Shown one piece after another: positions 52,062-61,514 of a stretch of 64,000 nt of DNA (position 1 is the stretch's first letter; every line of letters begins with the position of its first letter). A model generated the notes under the pieces. The model saw nothing but the letters and a program-made list of their open reading frames with translations, had not been told where the DNA came from and did not search any database. Source of the DNA: SCBR16-9 sp964537975. Lineage in GTDB: Bacteria > Hydrogenedentota > Hydrogenedentia > Hydrogenedentales > SCBR16-9. The stretch covers positions 1 to 64,000 of the forward strand of contig CAZIDP010000004.1 of the NCBI GenBank assembly GCA_964537975.1, written 5' to 3'. The translations under genes were made by a program, and so were the position numbers.

Positions 52062-53891
52062 ATGACAACTACCGCAATTGAATCAGCGCCACGTGACAAA
52101 AACACCACCAGAGACCACATGGATGTTGTGATTGTAGGACATGTTGACCATGGCAAAAGTACCGTTATCGGACGCCTTATGGCAGACACGGGCTCATTGC
52201 CGGAAGGTAAGTTAGAGCAAGTAAAAGCGATGTGTGCTGCAAACGCACGGCCTTTTGAATATGCATTTCTTTTAGATGCCTTGAAAAATGAACAAGCGCA
52301 AGGCATTACGATTGACACAGCACGCTGTTTTTTCAAGTCAAAAAAGCGCAACTATATTATCCACGATGCGCCAGGCCATATAGAATTTCTAAAAAACATG
52401 GTCACCGGCGCTGCACGCGCCGAAGCAGCTTTACTCGTTATTGATGCGGGCGAAGGTGTACAAGAAAACAGCAAACGACATGGCTACATGGTATCTATGT
52501 TGGGTGTCAAACAAATAGCTGTGCTGGTTAACAAAATGGACATCGTGGGGTACAGTCAAGATACCTTCAACCAAATCCAAGATGAGTACCTGACCTTTTT
52601 GGACCGCTTGGGTGTACATCCAACAGCAATTATTCCTGTCAGTGCTCGAAATGGGAAAAATATCATTACGTATGCAGAGGAAATGCCCTGGTATACCGGC
52701 ATGACCGTGCTGGACCAGGTGGATGCGTTTCAGAAACTACGGGACGATTCAGCCAAAACTTTCCGTATGCCGGTACAGGATATATATAAATTCACCGCGC
52801 AAGGAGATGACCGACGGGTTGTTTCCGGCACGATAAGCACCGGTGTGATTAAGGTGGGTGATGAAGTTCTTTTCCTGCCTTCAGGTAAAGAATCGGTTGT
52901 CAAAACCATCGAGGGTTTTAACCTTCCGCAACAATCTGAAGCAGTTGCAGGTCAGGCAACTGGGGTGACTTTAACAGCTCAGATTTACATAAAAGCTGGG
53001 GAATTGATGTGTAAAAAGGGAGACCCCCAACCCTTGGTGAGCCGTCGCTTCCGCGCCAATCTTTTCTGGATGGGACGTGCCCCGATGATTAAAGAGAAAC
53101 AATATAAACTTAAAATCGGCGCCACCAATGTCCCAGCAGAATTGGCAGACGTGATTAGTGTTCTGGATGCCTCAGAACTAAGCACTGTTGAAAGCAAGCA
53201 ACAGGTTGATCGTCACGATGTGGCGGAAATCATCATCGAAGCACGACGCCCCGTAGCGTATGACCGTCGCAATGATTTGGAGCCCACCGGACGATTCGTT
53301 ATTGTCGACGACTACGAAATTTCTGGTGCCGGTGTAATCCTGGATGAAGTTGGTGATGATGAATCCGTAATGATGGAACAAATACGCGAGCGGGAATTCA
53401 CCTGGGAAATTGGACACATATCGGGCGAGAAACGCGCTTCACGGAACCGAAACCAGGGCAAACTTATTGTCCTGCATGGAGTGTATGGATGCAGTAAACG
53501 CCGGGTCGCAAAGCGATTGGAACAGGTACTGTTCGAACAGGGTTACCATACCTATTATTTCGGTATATCCAACTATTTTGAAGAATTGGACCACGATAAT
53601 CGTGTACGAGAAATGGGACGTGAATTACATCTTCAAAAACTTGGTGATCTGGCGCGTGTTATGGCCGATGCCGGAATTATGCTGATTACTACAGTTGCCG
53701 ATGCGGATGATTTTGATCTGGACAATCTGCGTCGCATGAATGAACCCAATGACTTGTTTGTGGTGAATATTGGAGAAAATGTGTTTACATCATTTCCAAT
53801 TGATGTACAACTTCAATATCGACCGGATGTGGAGATGGCTGTAAAGACCATAATCAACAAATTGCGTGAACGGCAAATTCTGCTCGACTGA
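52062..53891 (+). CDS. cysN: CysN/C: sulfate adenylyltransferase GTPase with degenerate APS-kinase domain
   Basis: A 609-residue two-domain protein. The N-terminal ~430 residues are CysN: GHVDHGKST G1, DAPGHIEF (G3) and NKMD (G4), followed by the beta-barrel domains. It drives APS synthesis by GTP hydrolysis with CysD. The C-terminal domain (from residue ~465) has the length and order of an APS kinase, but the P-loop is GVYGCSKRR instead of GxSGSGKST, and the DGDN segment is replaced by FGISNY. It therefore probably does not phosphorylate APS. ATG 52062 is preferred (AAAGAGA upstream) over an ATG 36 bases earlier. The gene name CysNC fits the architecture; only CysN activity is supported. Confidence 0.88.
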   Translation: MTTTAIESAPRDKNTTRDHMDVVIVGHVDHGKSTVIGRLMADTGSLPEGKLEQVKAMCAANARPFEYAFLLDALKNEQAQGITIDTARCFFKSKKRNYIIHDAPGHIEFLKNMVTGAARAEAALLVIDAGEGVQENSKRHGYMVSMLGVKQIAVLVNKMDIVGYSQDTFNQIQDEYLTFLDRLGVHPTAIIPVSARNGKNIITYAEEMPWYTGMTVLDQVDAFQKLRDDSAKTFRMPVQDIYKFTAQGDDRRVVSGTISTGVIKVGDEVLFLPSGKESVVKTIEGFNLPQQSEAVAGQATGVTLTAQIYIKAGELMCKKGDPQPLVSRRFRANLFWMGRAPMIKEKQYKLKIGATNVPAELADVISVLDASELSTVESKQQVDRHDVAEIIIEARRPVAYDRRNDLEPTGRFVIVDDYEISGAGVILDEVGDDESVMMEQIREREFTWEIGHISGEKRASRNRNQGKLIVLHGVYGCSKRRVAKRLEQVLFEQGYHTYYFGISNYFEELDHDNRVREMGRELHLQKLGDLARVMADAGIMLITTVADADDFDLDNLRRMNEPNDLFVVNIGENVFTSFPIDVQLQYRPDVEMAVKTIINKLRERQILLD

Positions 53892-54129
53892 GCCCGGGTT
53901 GTTAAGATATAAACATCCAATTCTTCATTGAAGTATGTGACGTTATGTCATCCAGCGATCATGCTTACCATGTATCTGAAACTAAGATTAACAATGCTTT
54001 TTATGATTGCTTACGCTTCATCAAATGTTGAATGGTATTCATTGTAAACGGTAGTATATGCCTTCTTTCTTCCCAGAAAAGTTATCCATTTTTCTTCTCA
54101 AAAACTCAAATTAATTACGAAAGAATAAA

Positions 54130-55914
54130 ATGCACCCATATCGTACGCATCACTGTGCCGCATTGAGAATAGAAGACACGAACCTGAAGGTTCGCTTATC
54201 GGGCTGGGTACACCGCAAACGTGATCATGGCGGCATCTTGTTCATAGATCTGCGAGACCATTACGGATTGACACAAATCATTATCAATCCGGAACTCGAG
54301 TTTTTTGATGAAGCAGCCCGGGTGCGTCCGGAAAGTGTGGTGACCATCACGGGCACGGTAGTACCCAGGACATCAGAAACGGTTAACGCGAATCTGGCAA
54401 CCGGTGAAATTGAAATCATCGCAGAAGCATTTCAACTGGAGTCCCATGCAGACCAAATACCGTTTCCAGTAAACCAGGAAACAGATTGCCCAGAAGAAAT
54501 GCGACTTGAATACCGCTTTTTGGATTTACGCCGGGAAAAAATGCATCAGAACATTATTTTGCGTTCCAAAACTTGTGCCCTGATACGACAGCACCTGGTA
54601 GAAGAAGGCTTCATTGAGTATCACACACCAATACTGACCAGCTCTTCGCCAGAAGGTGCCCGGGATTACCTCGTGCCAAGCCGGTTATACCCTGGTCATT
54701 TCTATGCATTACCTCAAGCTCCTCAACAATTTAAACAATTGCTGATGATTTCGGGCTTCGATAAATATTTTCAAATCGCGCCTTGTTTTCGGGATGAAGA
54801 TTCACGTGCCGATCGAAGCCCGGGCGAATTTTATCAAATCGATATGGAAATGTCGTACATAACACAAGACGACCTTTTTACGGTTCTTGAGCATATGCTG
54901 GTACGTGTCTTCAAAGAACTGTCCACAAAGCAAATAGTTTCGGAAGTATTTCCGCGAATCCCCTTTCTTGAATCCATGGAAAAATATGGCACCGATAAAC
55001 CAGATATTCGCTTCGGACTTGAAATGGTTGATTGTACAGACCTTTTTACCACCTGTGAGCTCAAGGTTTTCAGCAGCCAGGTAAATTCTGGTGGTGCTGT
55101 TAAAGTTATCAATGCCAAAGGAGCAGCCGCACAAACCCGGAAGTTCTTTGATGATGCAGAGACGTTTGCCAAAGGTGAAGGCGCAAAAGGCTTGGCTTGG
55201 GTGGCATTGCGTGACGGTGAAATGAAAGGGCCTATTGCAAAATTTTTCAGTGCAGAAGAAAAGAAAGCCCTTGTGGAACGCATGCAACTGGAAGACGGTG
55301 ACGCATTGTTCTTTGGTGCAGGAAAACGTCAATCCACAAACGAATTGATGGGAAAAGTACGTGGATTTCTTGCACGTGCTCTGGACTTGATAGATTCAAC
55401 GCTTGTTTCTTTTTGCTGGATTGTTGACTTTCCAATGTTTGAATGGAATGAAGACGAAAAGAAAGTTGATTTCTCCCACAATCCCTTTTCTATGCCACAA
55501 GGTGGACTGGAAGCCCTGGAAACCATGGACCCCCTGGATATTCTTGCATTTCAATATGACATTGTCTGCAACGGAATAGAGTTGTCCTCCGGCGCTATCC
55601 GTAATCATCGACCGGAAGTTATGTTAAAAGCTTTTGAAATAGCTGGTTACGATAAACATACGGTTGAATCGAAGTTTCCAGCATTGTGGAAAGCATTCCA
55701 TTATGGAGCGCCTCCTCACGGAGGCATCGCGCCAGGTCTGGACAGAATTGTTATGCTATTGGCAGATGAACCCAACATTCGCGAAGTCATCGCATTTCCA
55801 CTTAACCAAAAAGCACAGGACTTGTTAATGGGCGCACCGAGTTCCGTATTGCCCAAGCAATTGGACGAATTGCATTTGGATATCAAGTATCCCCCAGATG
55901 CTCAATCTATATAA
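54130..55914 (+). CDS. aspS: AspS, aspartyl-tRNA synthetase
   Basis: A 594-residue class II synthetase of the bacterial type, with an N-terminal OB-fold anticodon-binding domain (HRKRDHGGILFIDLRDHYG) and the GAD insertion in the catalytic domain. Motif 2 is FRDEDSRADRSPGEFYQ, motif 3 GGIAPGLDRIVML near the end. Length is standard. Whether it is discriminating or also charges tRNA-Asn cannot be decided; no gatCAB genes are in the window. Gap 53892-54129 holds nothing visible. Confidence 0.97.
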   Translation: MHPYRTHHCAALRIEDTNLKVRLSGWVHRKRDHGGILFIDLRDHYGLTQIIINPELEFFDEAARVRPESVVTITGTVVPRTSETVNANLATGEIEIIAEAFQLESHADQIPFPVNQETDCPEEMRLEYRFLDLRREKMHQNIILRSKTCALIRQHLVEEGFIEYHTPILTSSSPEGARDYLVPSRLYPGHFYALPQAPQQFKQLLMISGFDKYFQIAPCFRDEDSRADRSPGEFYQIDMEMSYITQDDLFTVLEHMLVRVFKELSTKQIVSEVFPRIPFLESMEKYGTDKPDIRFGLEMVDCTDLFTTCELKVFSSQVNSGGAVKVINAKGAAAQTRKFFDDAETFAKGEGAKGLAWVALRDGEMKGPIAKFFSAEEKKALVERMQLEDGDALFFGAGKRQSTNELMGKVRGFLARALDLIDSTLVSFCWIVDFPMFEWNEDEKKVDFSHNPFSMPQGGLEALETMDPLDILAFQYDIVCNGIELSSGAIRNHRPEVMLKAFEIAGYDKHTVESKFPALWKAFHYGAPPHGGIAPGLDRIVMLLADEPNIREVIAFPLNQKAQDLLMGAPSSVLPKQLDELHLDIKYPPDAQSI

Positions 55915-56165
55915 AACAGTGCGCATTTTAAAAAACTGATACTGCGAACACTTTCTTTACCAACACGATGCTTGAAAACAGGTCCAGCCCCTATAAGAGA
56001 AGTCATGGTAATCTCGACTCTCAGTATTAATTTTTTAATAACATACTTGGAATCGTTGTATACTGTTTAATTAAGGTGTATTGGTACAATAAGTTTTCAA
56101 TATTGTTCGTTGGACTGCAGTAACATGATCTGACAGTATGTAACGACAAAGATTGGGGTCTGGAA

Positions 56166-57641
56166 GTGGCGGACATAGGTCGACATGGACGACACATGAG
56201 CTGGATGATTCTGGCTGATCTTTTTAAGAAATTTGTGTCGGTCTTTTTTTTCGCCTATCTGTCACGCAGCATTTCTTTAGAAGAAAATGGCTGGTATGGT
56301 GCTTTTCTGTCCATACTTCCTATCCTGCTCGGAATAATCAACCTCGGTATACCCGACATAATAACGCGGGAAGTGGCACAAGAGCCATCCCGTATACACC
56401 GTCTCATGACAACGGGTATGCTGATCCAGTTCCTGTTTTTTCTCGCCATATTACCCTTGGCCTGGGTTTCGGCACTTCTGATGGGATACCCACCACTTTT
56501 GCAATTCGTGGTAGTAATGGCCGCAGTCGCCGCGCTCGAAAGGTCCCTGGTTGGTATGCAAGTAGGTGTACTGACGGCACATGAGGCATTCAAACTACTA
56601 AGCTGGTTAACCATGGCAACCCATTTACTCACGGTTGCAGCGTCTATAGCTGCTCTATCGCTGGGTTATGGAATTCCAACCTTACTGTGCATTCTTTTGC
56701 TGGCTTATGCTCTGGAATGGATTATTTGCATGATCGCGGTACGGCGGGTATGCACCCCGTTTACCTTTGGTTTTTCCCGAGCCGGAGGGCATTATCTCAT
56801 TCAACAGGGTGGGCGTCGGGGGATGGCTTTGATGCGTTTTCTATGCACAACCAACAATCATATAGATTTACCGCTTTTGCATTTGTTGGTTTCTCCGGAA
56901 AGTGCCGGTATCTATGCTGTTGGAACACGATTTTCGAATATGCTGATATCGTTTTTACATTTGCATGAAAGTATTTCCTACCCGATCCTTAGCCGAAAGG
57001 TGAATGAATCCACAGAAGCACAAGTTTTTGCTGTGATACGTTTCATGAAGTTCATGGCCCTTGTAGCACTTCCCATGGGAGTAGGTGCTACACTGCTTGC
57101 TCCAAAATTAATCAACCTGTTCTTTGGTGAGAGATACCTTGATGGGACATTGCCGTTAATTTTACTTACCTGGGTGCTGGCCATACACATGCTGATGCGA
57201 TCATCGGACCTCTATTTACGTGCACGCCTTAAACAAAACTGGATTGCATTGATGTTTGGTATTGCATTGGTACTGAAAATCTGCCTGGCCTGGTGGCTGG
57301 TACCACTGGTTGGCATAACAGGACTTTTGTGGGTCTCGCTAGGAATATCAATAGCCTTGCTCATAGCAATGCTGCTGTTGAGCTGTTATTGCCTGCCAGA
57401 ACTTACATTAAAACACTACCTGCTTGTATTGATACGCCCTCTTGCTGCAGCACTAATCATGGGTATCGTGCTATGGGTTTTAAAGTCTATTCCCATATTG
57501 TTGCTGGTTCCCCTCGGGGCAGCCGTATACTGTGGTGTATTGTTATTGTTGGGTACGCTTGATGACTTTGATCGTGCGGTATTACGCGGTGTATTACCGG
57601 GAAAACGTATCCAACCTGATCCGGATGATATTCATGTCTGA
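56166..57641 (+). CDS. Polysaccharide flippase (Wzx/MATE-like)
   Basis: A 491-residue polytopic membrane protein with about 12-14 hydrophobic segments and an N-terminal opening (FFFAYLSRSISLEENGWYGAFL) typical of oligosaccharide flippases of the MOP superfamily. It would move lipid-linked sugars across the inner membrane. GTG 56166 is the likely start (GGGGTCTGG upstream), with ATG 56196 an alternative. Its stop overlaps the start of the glycosyltransferase gene by 8 bases, so both belong to one surface-polysaccharide unit. The 251 bases after aspS hold nothing visible. Confidence 0.85.
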   Translation: MADIGRHGRHMSWMILADLFKKFVSVFFFAYLSRSISLEENGWYGAFLSILPILLGIINLGIPDIITREVAQEPSRIHRLMTTGMLIQFLFFLAILPLAWVSALLMGYPPLLQFVVVMAAVAALERSLVGMQVGVLTAHEAFKLLSWLTMATHLLTVAASIAALSLGYGIPTLLCILLLAYALEWIICMIAVRRVCTPFTFGFSRAGGHYLIQQGGRRGMALMRFLCTTNNHIDLPLLHLLVSPESAGIYAVGTRFSNMLISFLHLHESISYPILSRKVNESTEAQVFAVIRFMKFMALVALPMGVGATLLAPKLINLFFGERYLDGTLPLILLTWVLAIHMLMRSSDLYLRARLKQNWIALMFGIALVLKICLAWWLVPLVGITGLLWVSLGISIALLIAMLLLSCYCLPELTLKHYLLVLIRPLAAALIMGIVLWVLKSIPILLLVPLGAAVYCGVLLLLGTLDDFDRAVLRGVLPGKRIQPDPDDIHV

Positions 57642-58845
57642 GCAGAAACAGGTAATACAGACATTTGAACGGGTCTGTATGATTGCTGAACATATCCCGC
57701 CAGACTATTCCGGAGCTGGTCGACAGGCCACACTGTTGGCGAAGAACTTGAGCGAATTGGGACATGAAGTTTTTATAATTACAAAAACACCCAATCCTAG
57801 TACATCAGAAAATTCCAGGCTCCATATCATACCTTTGAAATCAAATAAAGACTTGGCCTGTACACAGTTTGCCTGGCAATGCTTCCGATGGCTGCTGTTT
57901 AATTCGAAGAAGTACGACCTGATCCACCTGCATGGCCTGAACCGCGCAACCTGGGGAGCAATAATTGCCAATAAAATACTGGGAAAACCGATCCTGTTCA
58001 AGTATACCTTGCCAGCTGATGAAGCACCAGAAATCATACGCGCATCGCGCCTTGGAAAAATCAAATGGCGACTGTTTAAAACCATGGATGCCTACATTGC
58101 TACATCATCCAAATTCCACAAAATCTTGTCGACCGAAATAATCCCAAACATTACGGTCCACCTAATTCCCAATGGCGTTGATTGCAACGTGTTCAAGCCA
58201 CTGGCAAGAGACACTAAACAATCTATAAAAGAGTGCTTACAGAATGAAATGAACTGGCCCGATGCAACATTGATCGGGATGTATCTGGGCGGAATTGAGC
58301 CACGCAAAGGCTTGGAAACCTTGCTATCTTCCTGGAGAGACGTAGTTAAAGAAATACCCGAGGTACGCTTATTGCTGGTTGGCCCAGTAACAAAAAATGC
58401 TGGAAAGTCCTTTAATGACAAATTAAGTGCGCAGATACATGAATGGGGTTTGGGAAATTACATTAATTTTTATGGTTTAAGTGATTCACCAGAAACACTC
58501 CTGCCTTTGGCAGATATTTTTATATTGCCCTCTGATGCTGAGGGATTACCCAATGCACTTATTGAAGCCCAGGCATGTGGAATTCCAGCAGTAGCGTCAC
58601 ATCTCGATGGAATTACCACAGATATAGTTCTTCAAGATAAAACAGGATATCTCATTCAATGCAAAGATAAAAAAGCATTGACCGAGGCGGTGATTACTAT
58701 TCTAAAAAATCCCAGATGGTACAGTGCCGAAACGCAGCTGGAAATCATTCAGCACATCAAACAGCACTTTTCTATAGAATCAATTGCAGAGCAATACAGT
58801 GCTTTGTACAAAAAACTGAGCAAGCGCAATTCTACGTATGTTTAA
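57634..58845 (+). CDS. Glycosyltransferase family 4
   Basis: A 403-residue GT-B enzyme. The N-terminal domain opens with MIAEHIPPDYSGAGRQA, the acceptor-side glycine loop of GT4. The C-terminal donor site shows LGGIEPRKGLETLL, LLLVGP, ADIFILPSDAEGLPNALIEA with the conserved E-x7-E and CGIPAVA. ATG 57634 is used; the frame is open further upstream only because it overlaps the flippase. The gene adds a sugar to the glycan handled by the flippase (inference). Confidence 0.92.
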   Translation: MSEQKQVIQTFERVCMIAEHIPPDYSGAGRQATLLAKNLSELGHEVFIITKTPNPSTSENSRLHIIPLKSNKDLACTQFAWQCFRWLLFNSKKYDLIHLHGLNRATWGAIIANKILGKPILFKYTLPADEAPEIIRASRLGKIKWRLFKTMDAYIATSSKFHKILSTEIIPNITVHLIPNGVDCNVFKPLARDTKQSIKECLQNEMNWPDATLIGMYLGGIEPRKGLETLLSSWRDVVKEIPEVRLLLVGPVTKNAGKSFNDKLSAQIHEWGLGNYINFYGLSDSPETLLPLADIFILPSDAEGLPNALIEAQACGIPAVASHLDGITTDIVLQDKTGYLIQCKDKKALTEAVITILKNPRWYSAETQLEIIQHIKQHFSIESIAEQYSALYKKLSKRNSTYV

Positions 58846-59264
58846 TAATTCATAACTTTACTTCTATATCTCTCTGCTTTACTATATGTATTTCTCATTG
58901 AAATACAGCATCAAACATTTTCTCCGTTTATTTCTGTTGGTATGCTCATGGATTTTTCAATACGTTGTTGAAACTTGAAAAACTCCATTTTTATCTCCAT
59001 ATCACTTGAAAAAAATACGCCTTTGCATAGATTAAGCAAAATAGTACATTTCCATAAAAGCCTACCACACGTACAGAAACCTAAAATTCCAGCAAAACCC
59101 AATAAGTTTAATATTATTTTTTGTATTTATAGTTTTTTGAAGTAAGACACAACAAACAATACTGCGATAAATTTGCTTTATGTAGTTTAAAGCCAATAAA
59201 CTTTTTAGGTCAAATATTTTTTGATAGTGTTTTGGAGAGAAATCCAATAATAAGGAGAGAAAAA
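58846..59264 (+). other. Intergenic A+T-rich region
   Basis: 419 bases between the glycosyltransferase and the secreted Ig-like protein. Strongly A+T-rich, no supportable gene. It probably contains the promoter of the next gene, but no clear hexamers were found. Confidence 0.5.
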
Positions 59265-60626
59265 ATGCACACGAAGTCAACATGGGCAACAATTTTATGT
59301 CTCACATTACTGGCACAGTACAGCTTTGCGCAAAACATTCAAAACATAGTTCCACCCTCTACTGACAATTCCGAAATGTATTTTGTGACAACCTATGACG
59401 TTGGCTCCTTTCCACATCCCGATCGAGATCAACGCCTCATCACAGAAATGCCGGAAGAATTACGTGGCATGGAAGGCCTGAAAACAAGCCACGTAGATCG
59501 GGGCTCAACACAGAATCCTTTTTTGTCCTTTGACATACAAAGTGATTCAGAAGTGTTTGTCGCATGGGATGACCGTTGTACTGAAGCAACGTGGCTGGCA
59601 GACCAAGGTTGGGACAATACTGGGGGATTAATTCATCTGCCACAAGATACCGATGCCCCTACACGACAAGTATGGCGTCGTGTATTCAGTGCAGGAACAG
59701 TACAATTACCACCTCCAGAATGCGGTAGTCGTTCCAATTATTTTGTATTGGTGAATGCACTTGAAGAACCCGCCGAGCCAGAGCCTTTGGTCTGGGATTT
59801 CTGTGATGGCCTGCAAGGCTGGTTTAATGCTAACCAGAGTCCGGTTACCTGGGTTGGCAGCCGAATGGTCGTGAATCAAGCCGCGGAAGCGCCCGGTACC
59901 TACGATCCGCACATAGCTGTTGCTGGCTTATCTCATGACATGGAGGCATTCCCCGAATTAGCCATTAAGATGACGGTCGAAAACGCGCCTCGCGCCTTTA
60001 CTATTGGTGTTTTCTCATTCCGTGAAGGTGCAGGGCACATTCGCCCGCAATTTACCGGTGTAGATAATGGTGAGCAAATTCTCCGTCTGAATTACCTGGA
60101 TGAATCTCCGGATGAAGAATCTTGGACTTTAACGCAGCTTCGCCTGGACATTCCAGATAACGAACTCCATGAGAATGGGGGTGCCTGGCCTGATTTCCAG
60201 GATATGGTCGTTACCATTGACTGGGTAGCCTTGACAGATGATCCCGATTTTGAACCAGGATTATGTCCTGTAATTGTAAACATAGCCGGACCTGGCATAG
60301 CAGCCATAGGTAATGATATTACCCTGTGGGCCGACGTGAGCGGTAATGTGGGAGAAGTGAGTTATCAATGGTGGAAAGACGGAGAGCAACTTGTTGGTGA
60401 AATCAACAGCTTCCTGGAACTGCTTTCATTGACCATGCAAGACAGTGGTGAATACGCTGTCGCAGTCACTGATGACAATGACACTGTAATTAAAACACAT
60501 ACAGTATTGGTGGTTGAAGCATTGTCTGCAAGCAGTTCAAATACAATCACCCTACTGTGCTTTTTATTATTTACGATTGGTGTATTGCTATCAGCAAGAC
60601 AGAAATTCTTGACTTATTATATATAG
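59265..60626 (+). CDS. Secreted protein with Ig-like domain and C-terminal anchor-like tail
   Basis: A 453-residue exported protein. Signal peptide of ~21 residues (ending FAQ); ATG 59265 has GGAGAG 6 bases upstream. Three parts can be seen. First a ~130-residue domain with FVAWDDRCTEATWLADQGW. Then a beta-sandwich typical of carbohydrate-binding or laminin-G-like folds (WDFCDGLQGWFNANQS, later GVFSFREGAGHIRP). Last an Ig-like domain near 350-430 (VSYQWWKDGEQL, QDSGEYAVAVTD). The C-terminus is a hydrophobic helix followed by RQK, like a sorting or membrane anchor. The Ig assignment is firm; the others are by shape. It probably displays a carbohydrate-binding surface. Confidence 0.7.
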   Translation: MHTKSTWATILCLTLLAQYSFAQNIQNIVPPSTDNSEMYFVTTYDVGSFPHPDRDQRLITEMPEELRGMEGLKTSHVDRGSTQNPFLSFDIQSDSEVFVAWDDRCTEATWLADQGWDNTGGLIHLPQDTDAPTRQVWRRVFSAGTVQLPPPECGSRSNYFVLVNALEEPAEPEPLVWDFCDGLQGWFNANQSPVTWVGSRMVVNQAAEAPGTYDPHIAVAGLSHDMEAFPELAIKMTVENAPRAFTIGVFSFREGAGHIRPQFTGVDNGEQILRLNYLDESPDEESWTLTQLRLDIPDNELHENGGAWPDFQDMVVTIDWVALTDDPDFEPGLCPVIVNIAGPGIAAIGNDITLWADVSGNVGEVSYQWWKDGEQLVGEINSFLELLSLTMQDSGEYAVAVTDDNDTVIKTHTVLVVEALSASSSNTITLLCFLLFTIGVLLSARQKFLTYYI

Positions 60627-60696
60627 GGTACACAAGCAGGCTTTTTGATTCATGTAATCAAAGTTTAGAACCCACAGCAAAAAGTTACGTAACGAC

Positions 60697-60729
60697 AGCG
60701 CTCAATACCGTAAAAAAGTATTGAGCGCT
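60697..60729 (+). terminator. Strong bidirectional intrinsic terminator
   Basis: AGCGCTCAATAC and its exact complement GTATTGAGCGCT form a 12-bp stem with a 9-base loop, followed by TTTAATC on the plus strand. It lies between the converging secreted-protein gene and membrane-protein gene and can serve both. Confidence 0.85.
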
Positions 60730-60772
60730 TTAATCTTGCCTTTTATAGAAAAGCATGACGATTGTCAAAGTC

Positions 60773-61507
60773 TCATTCACCTTTGCCCAAATTCAGATTT
60801 CGATATATTTTCAGGATTTCCCAACACATCACAAAGGCCAAAATATTTAACAGGGTGTGGGGCATATCAATAATAGCCATGGCAATTGGTGTATGTATCG
60901 ACATGCTTTGCAGCGAATACAACATGGTTTGCAGCAACATATATTGTCCAAAATTTATCAGTAAAACCAACCATGTAAGCGAAAAAAGTTGCCATAGTGG
61001 TGTAATGGCTTCACCTAGCAAACTCCACTGAAACCGTCCTATAAACATAATACTTGCACCAATGGGAACTGAGAACAAATACATAAAAAGGATGATCACT
61101 TCAATCGACAGAAACATATCGGCCTCATAGCCTAGTCGTATAATACCTTCCTGCATCCGAACTAAAGTAACGATTCCTAAAACCATAATGAACCAAGGCA
61201 AGAAAAAACGTTTCAGCGTATCGATAGCACTTCCATACTTCCAGATTGGTTTATCCAGTTCTTTTCCAAGCAATCCAAAAAAGATGGTGTAAAATACAGC
61301 ATATACTGCTGAACTCAGCAGGTCGAAAAAAATATGTGCGACGGACATCCATACCGGAATGATTTCTGCATCTTCTTCCAGAAAACTATTTAGCACAATA
61401 TTTAAACTACTGAATGCCAGCGTGATTGCTGCAGATACCAATATAAATGAAAATACGATATGCTGGTTGGTTTTGATGCCTTTCCAGGCTTGAAATATCA
61501 AGGGCAA
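60773..61507 (-). CDS. Polytopic membrane protein, function unknown
   Basis: A 244-residue integral-membrane protein with about six hydrophobic segments and short charged loops, ending NLNLGKGE. No family recognised. It starts at TTG 61507 with GGAG 10 bases upstream. Its start is 7 bases beyond the stop of the PilZ-like gene, so the pair is co-translated. A role tied to the PilZ protein is inference. Confidence 0.65.
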   Translation of the reverse strand: MPLIFQAWKGIKTNQHIVFSFILVSAAITLAFSSLNIVLNSFLEEDAEIIPVWMSVAHIFFDLLSSAVYAVFYTIFFGLLGKELDKPIWKYGSAIDTLKRFFLPWFIMVLGIVTLVRMQEGIIRLGYEADMFLSIEVIILFMYLFSVPIGASIMFIGRFQWSLLGEAITPLWQLFSLTWLVLLINFGQYMLLQTMLYSLQSMSIHTPIAMAIIDMPHTLLNILAFVMCWEILKIYRNLNLGKGE

Positions 61508-61514
61508 AGTAATA

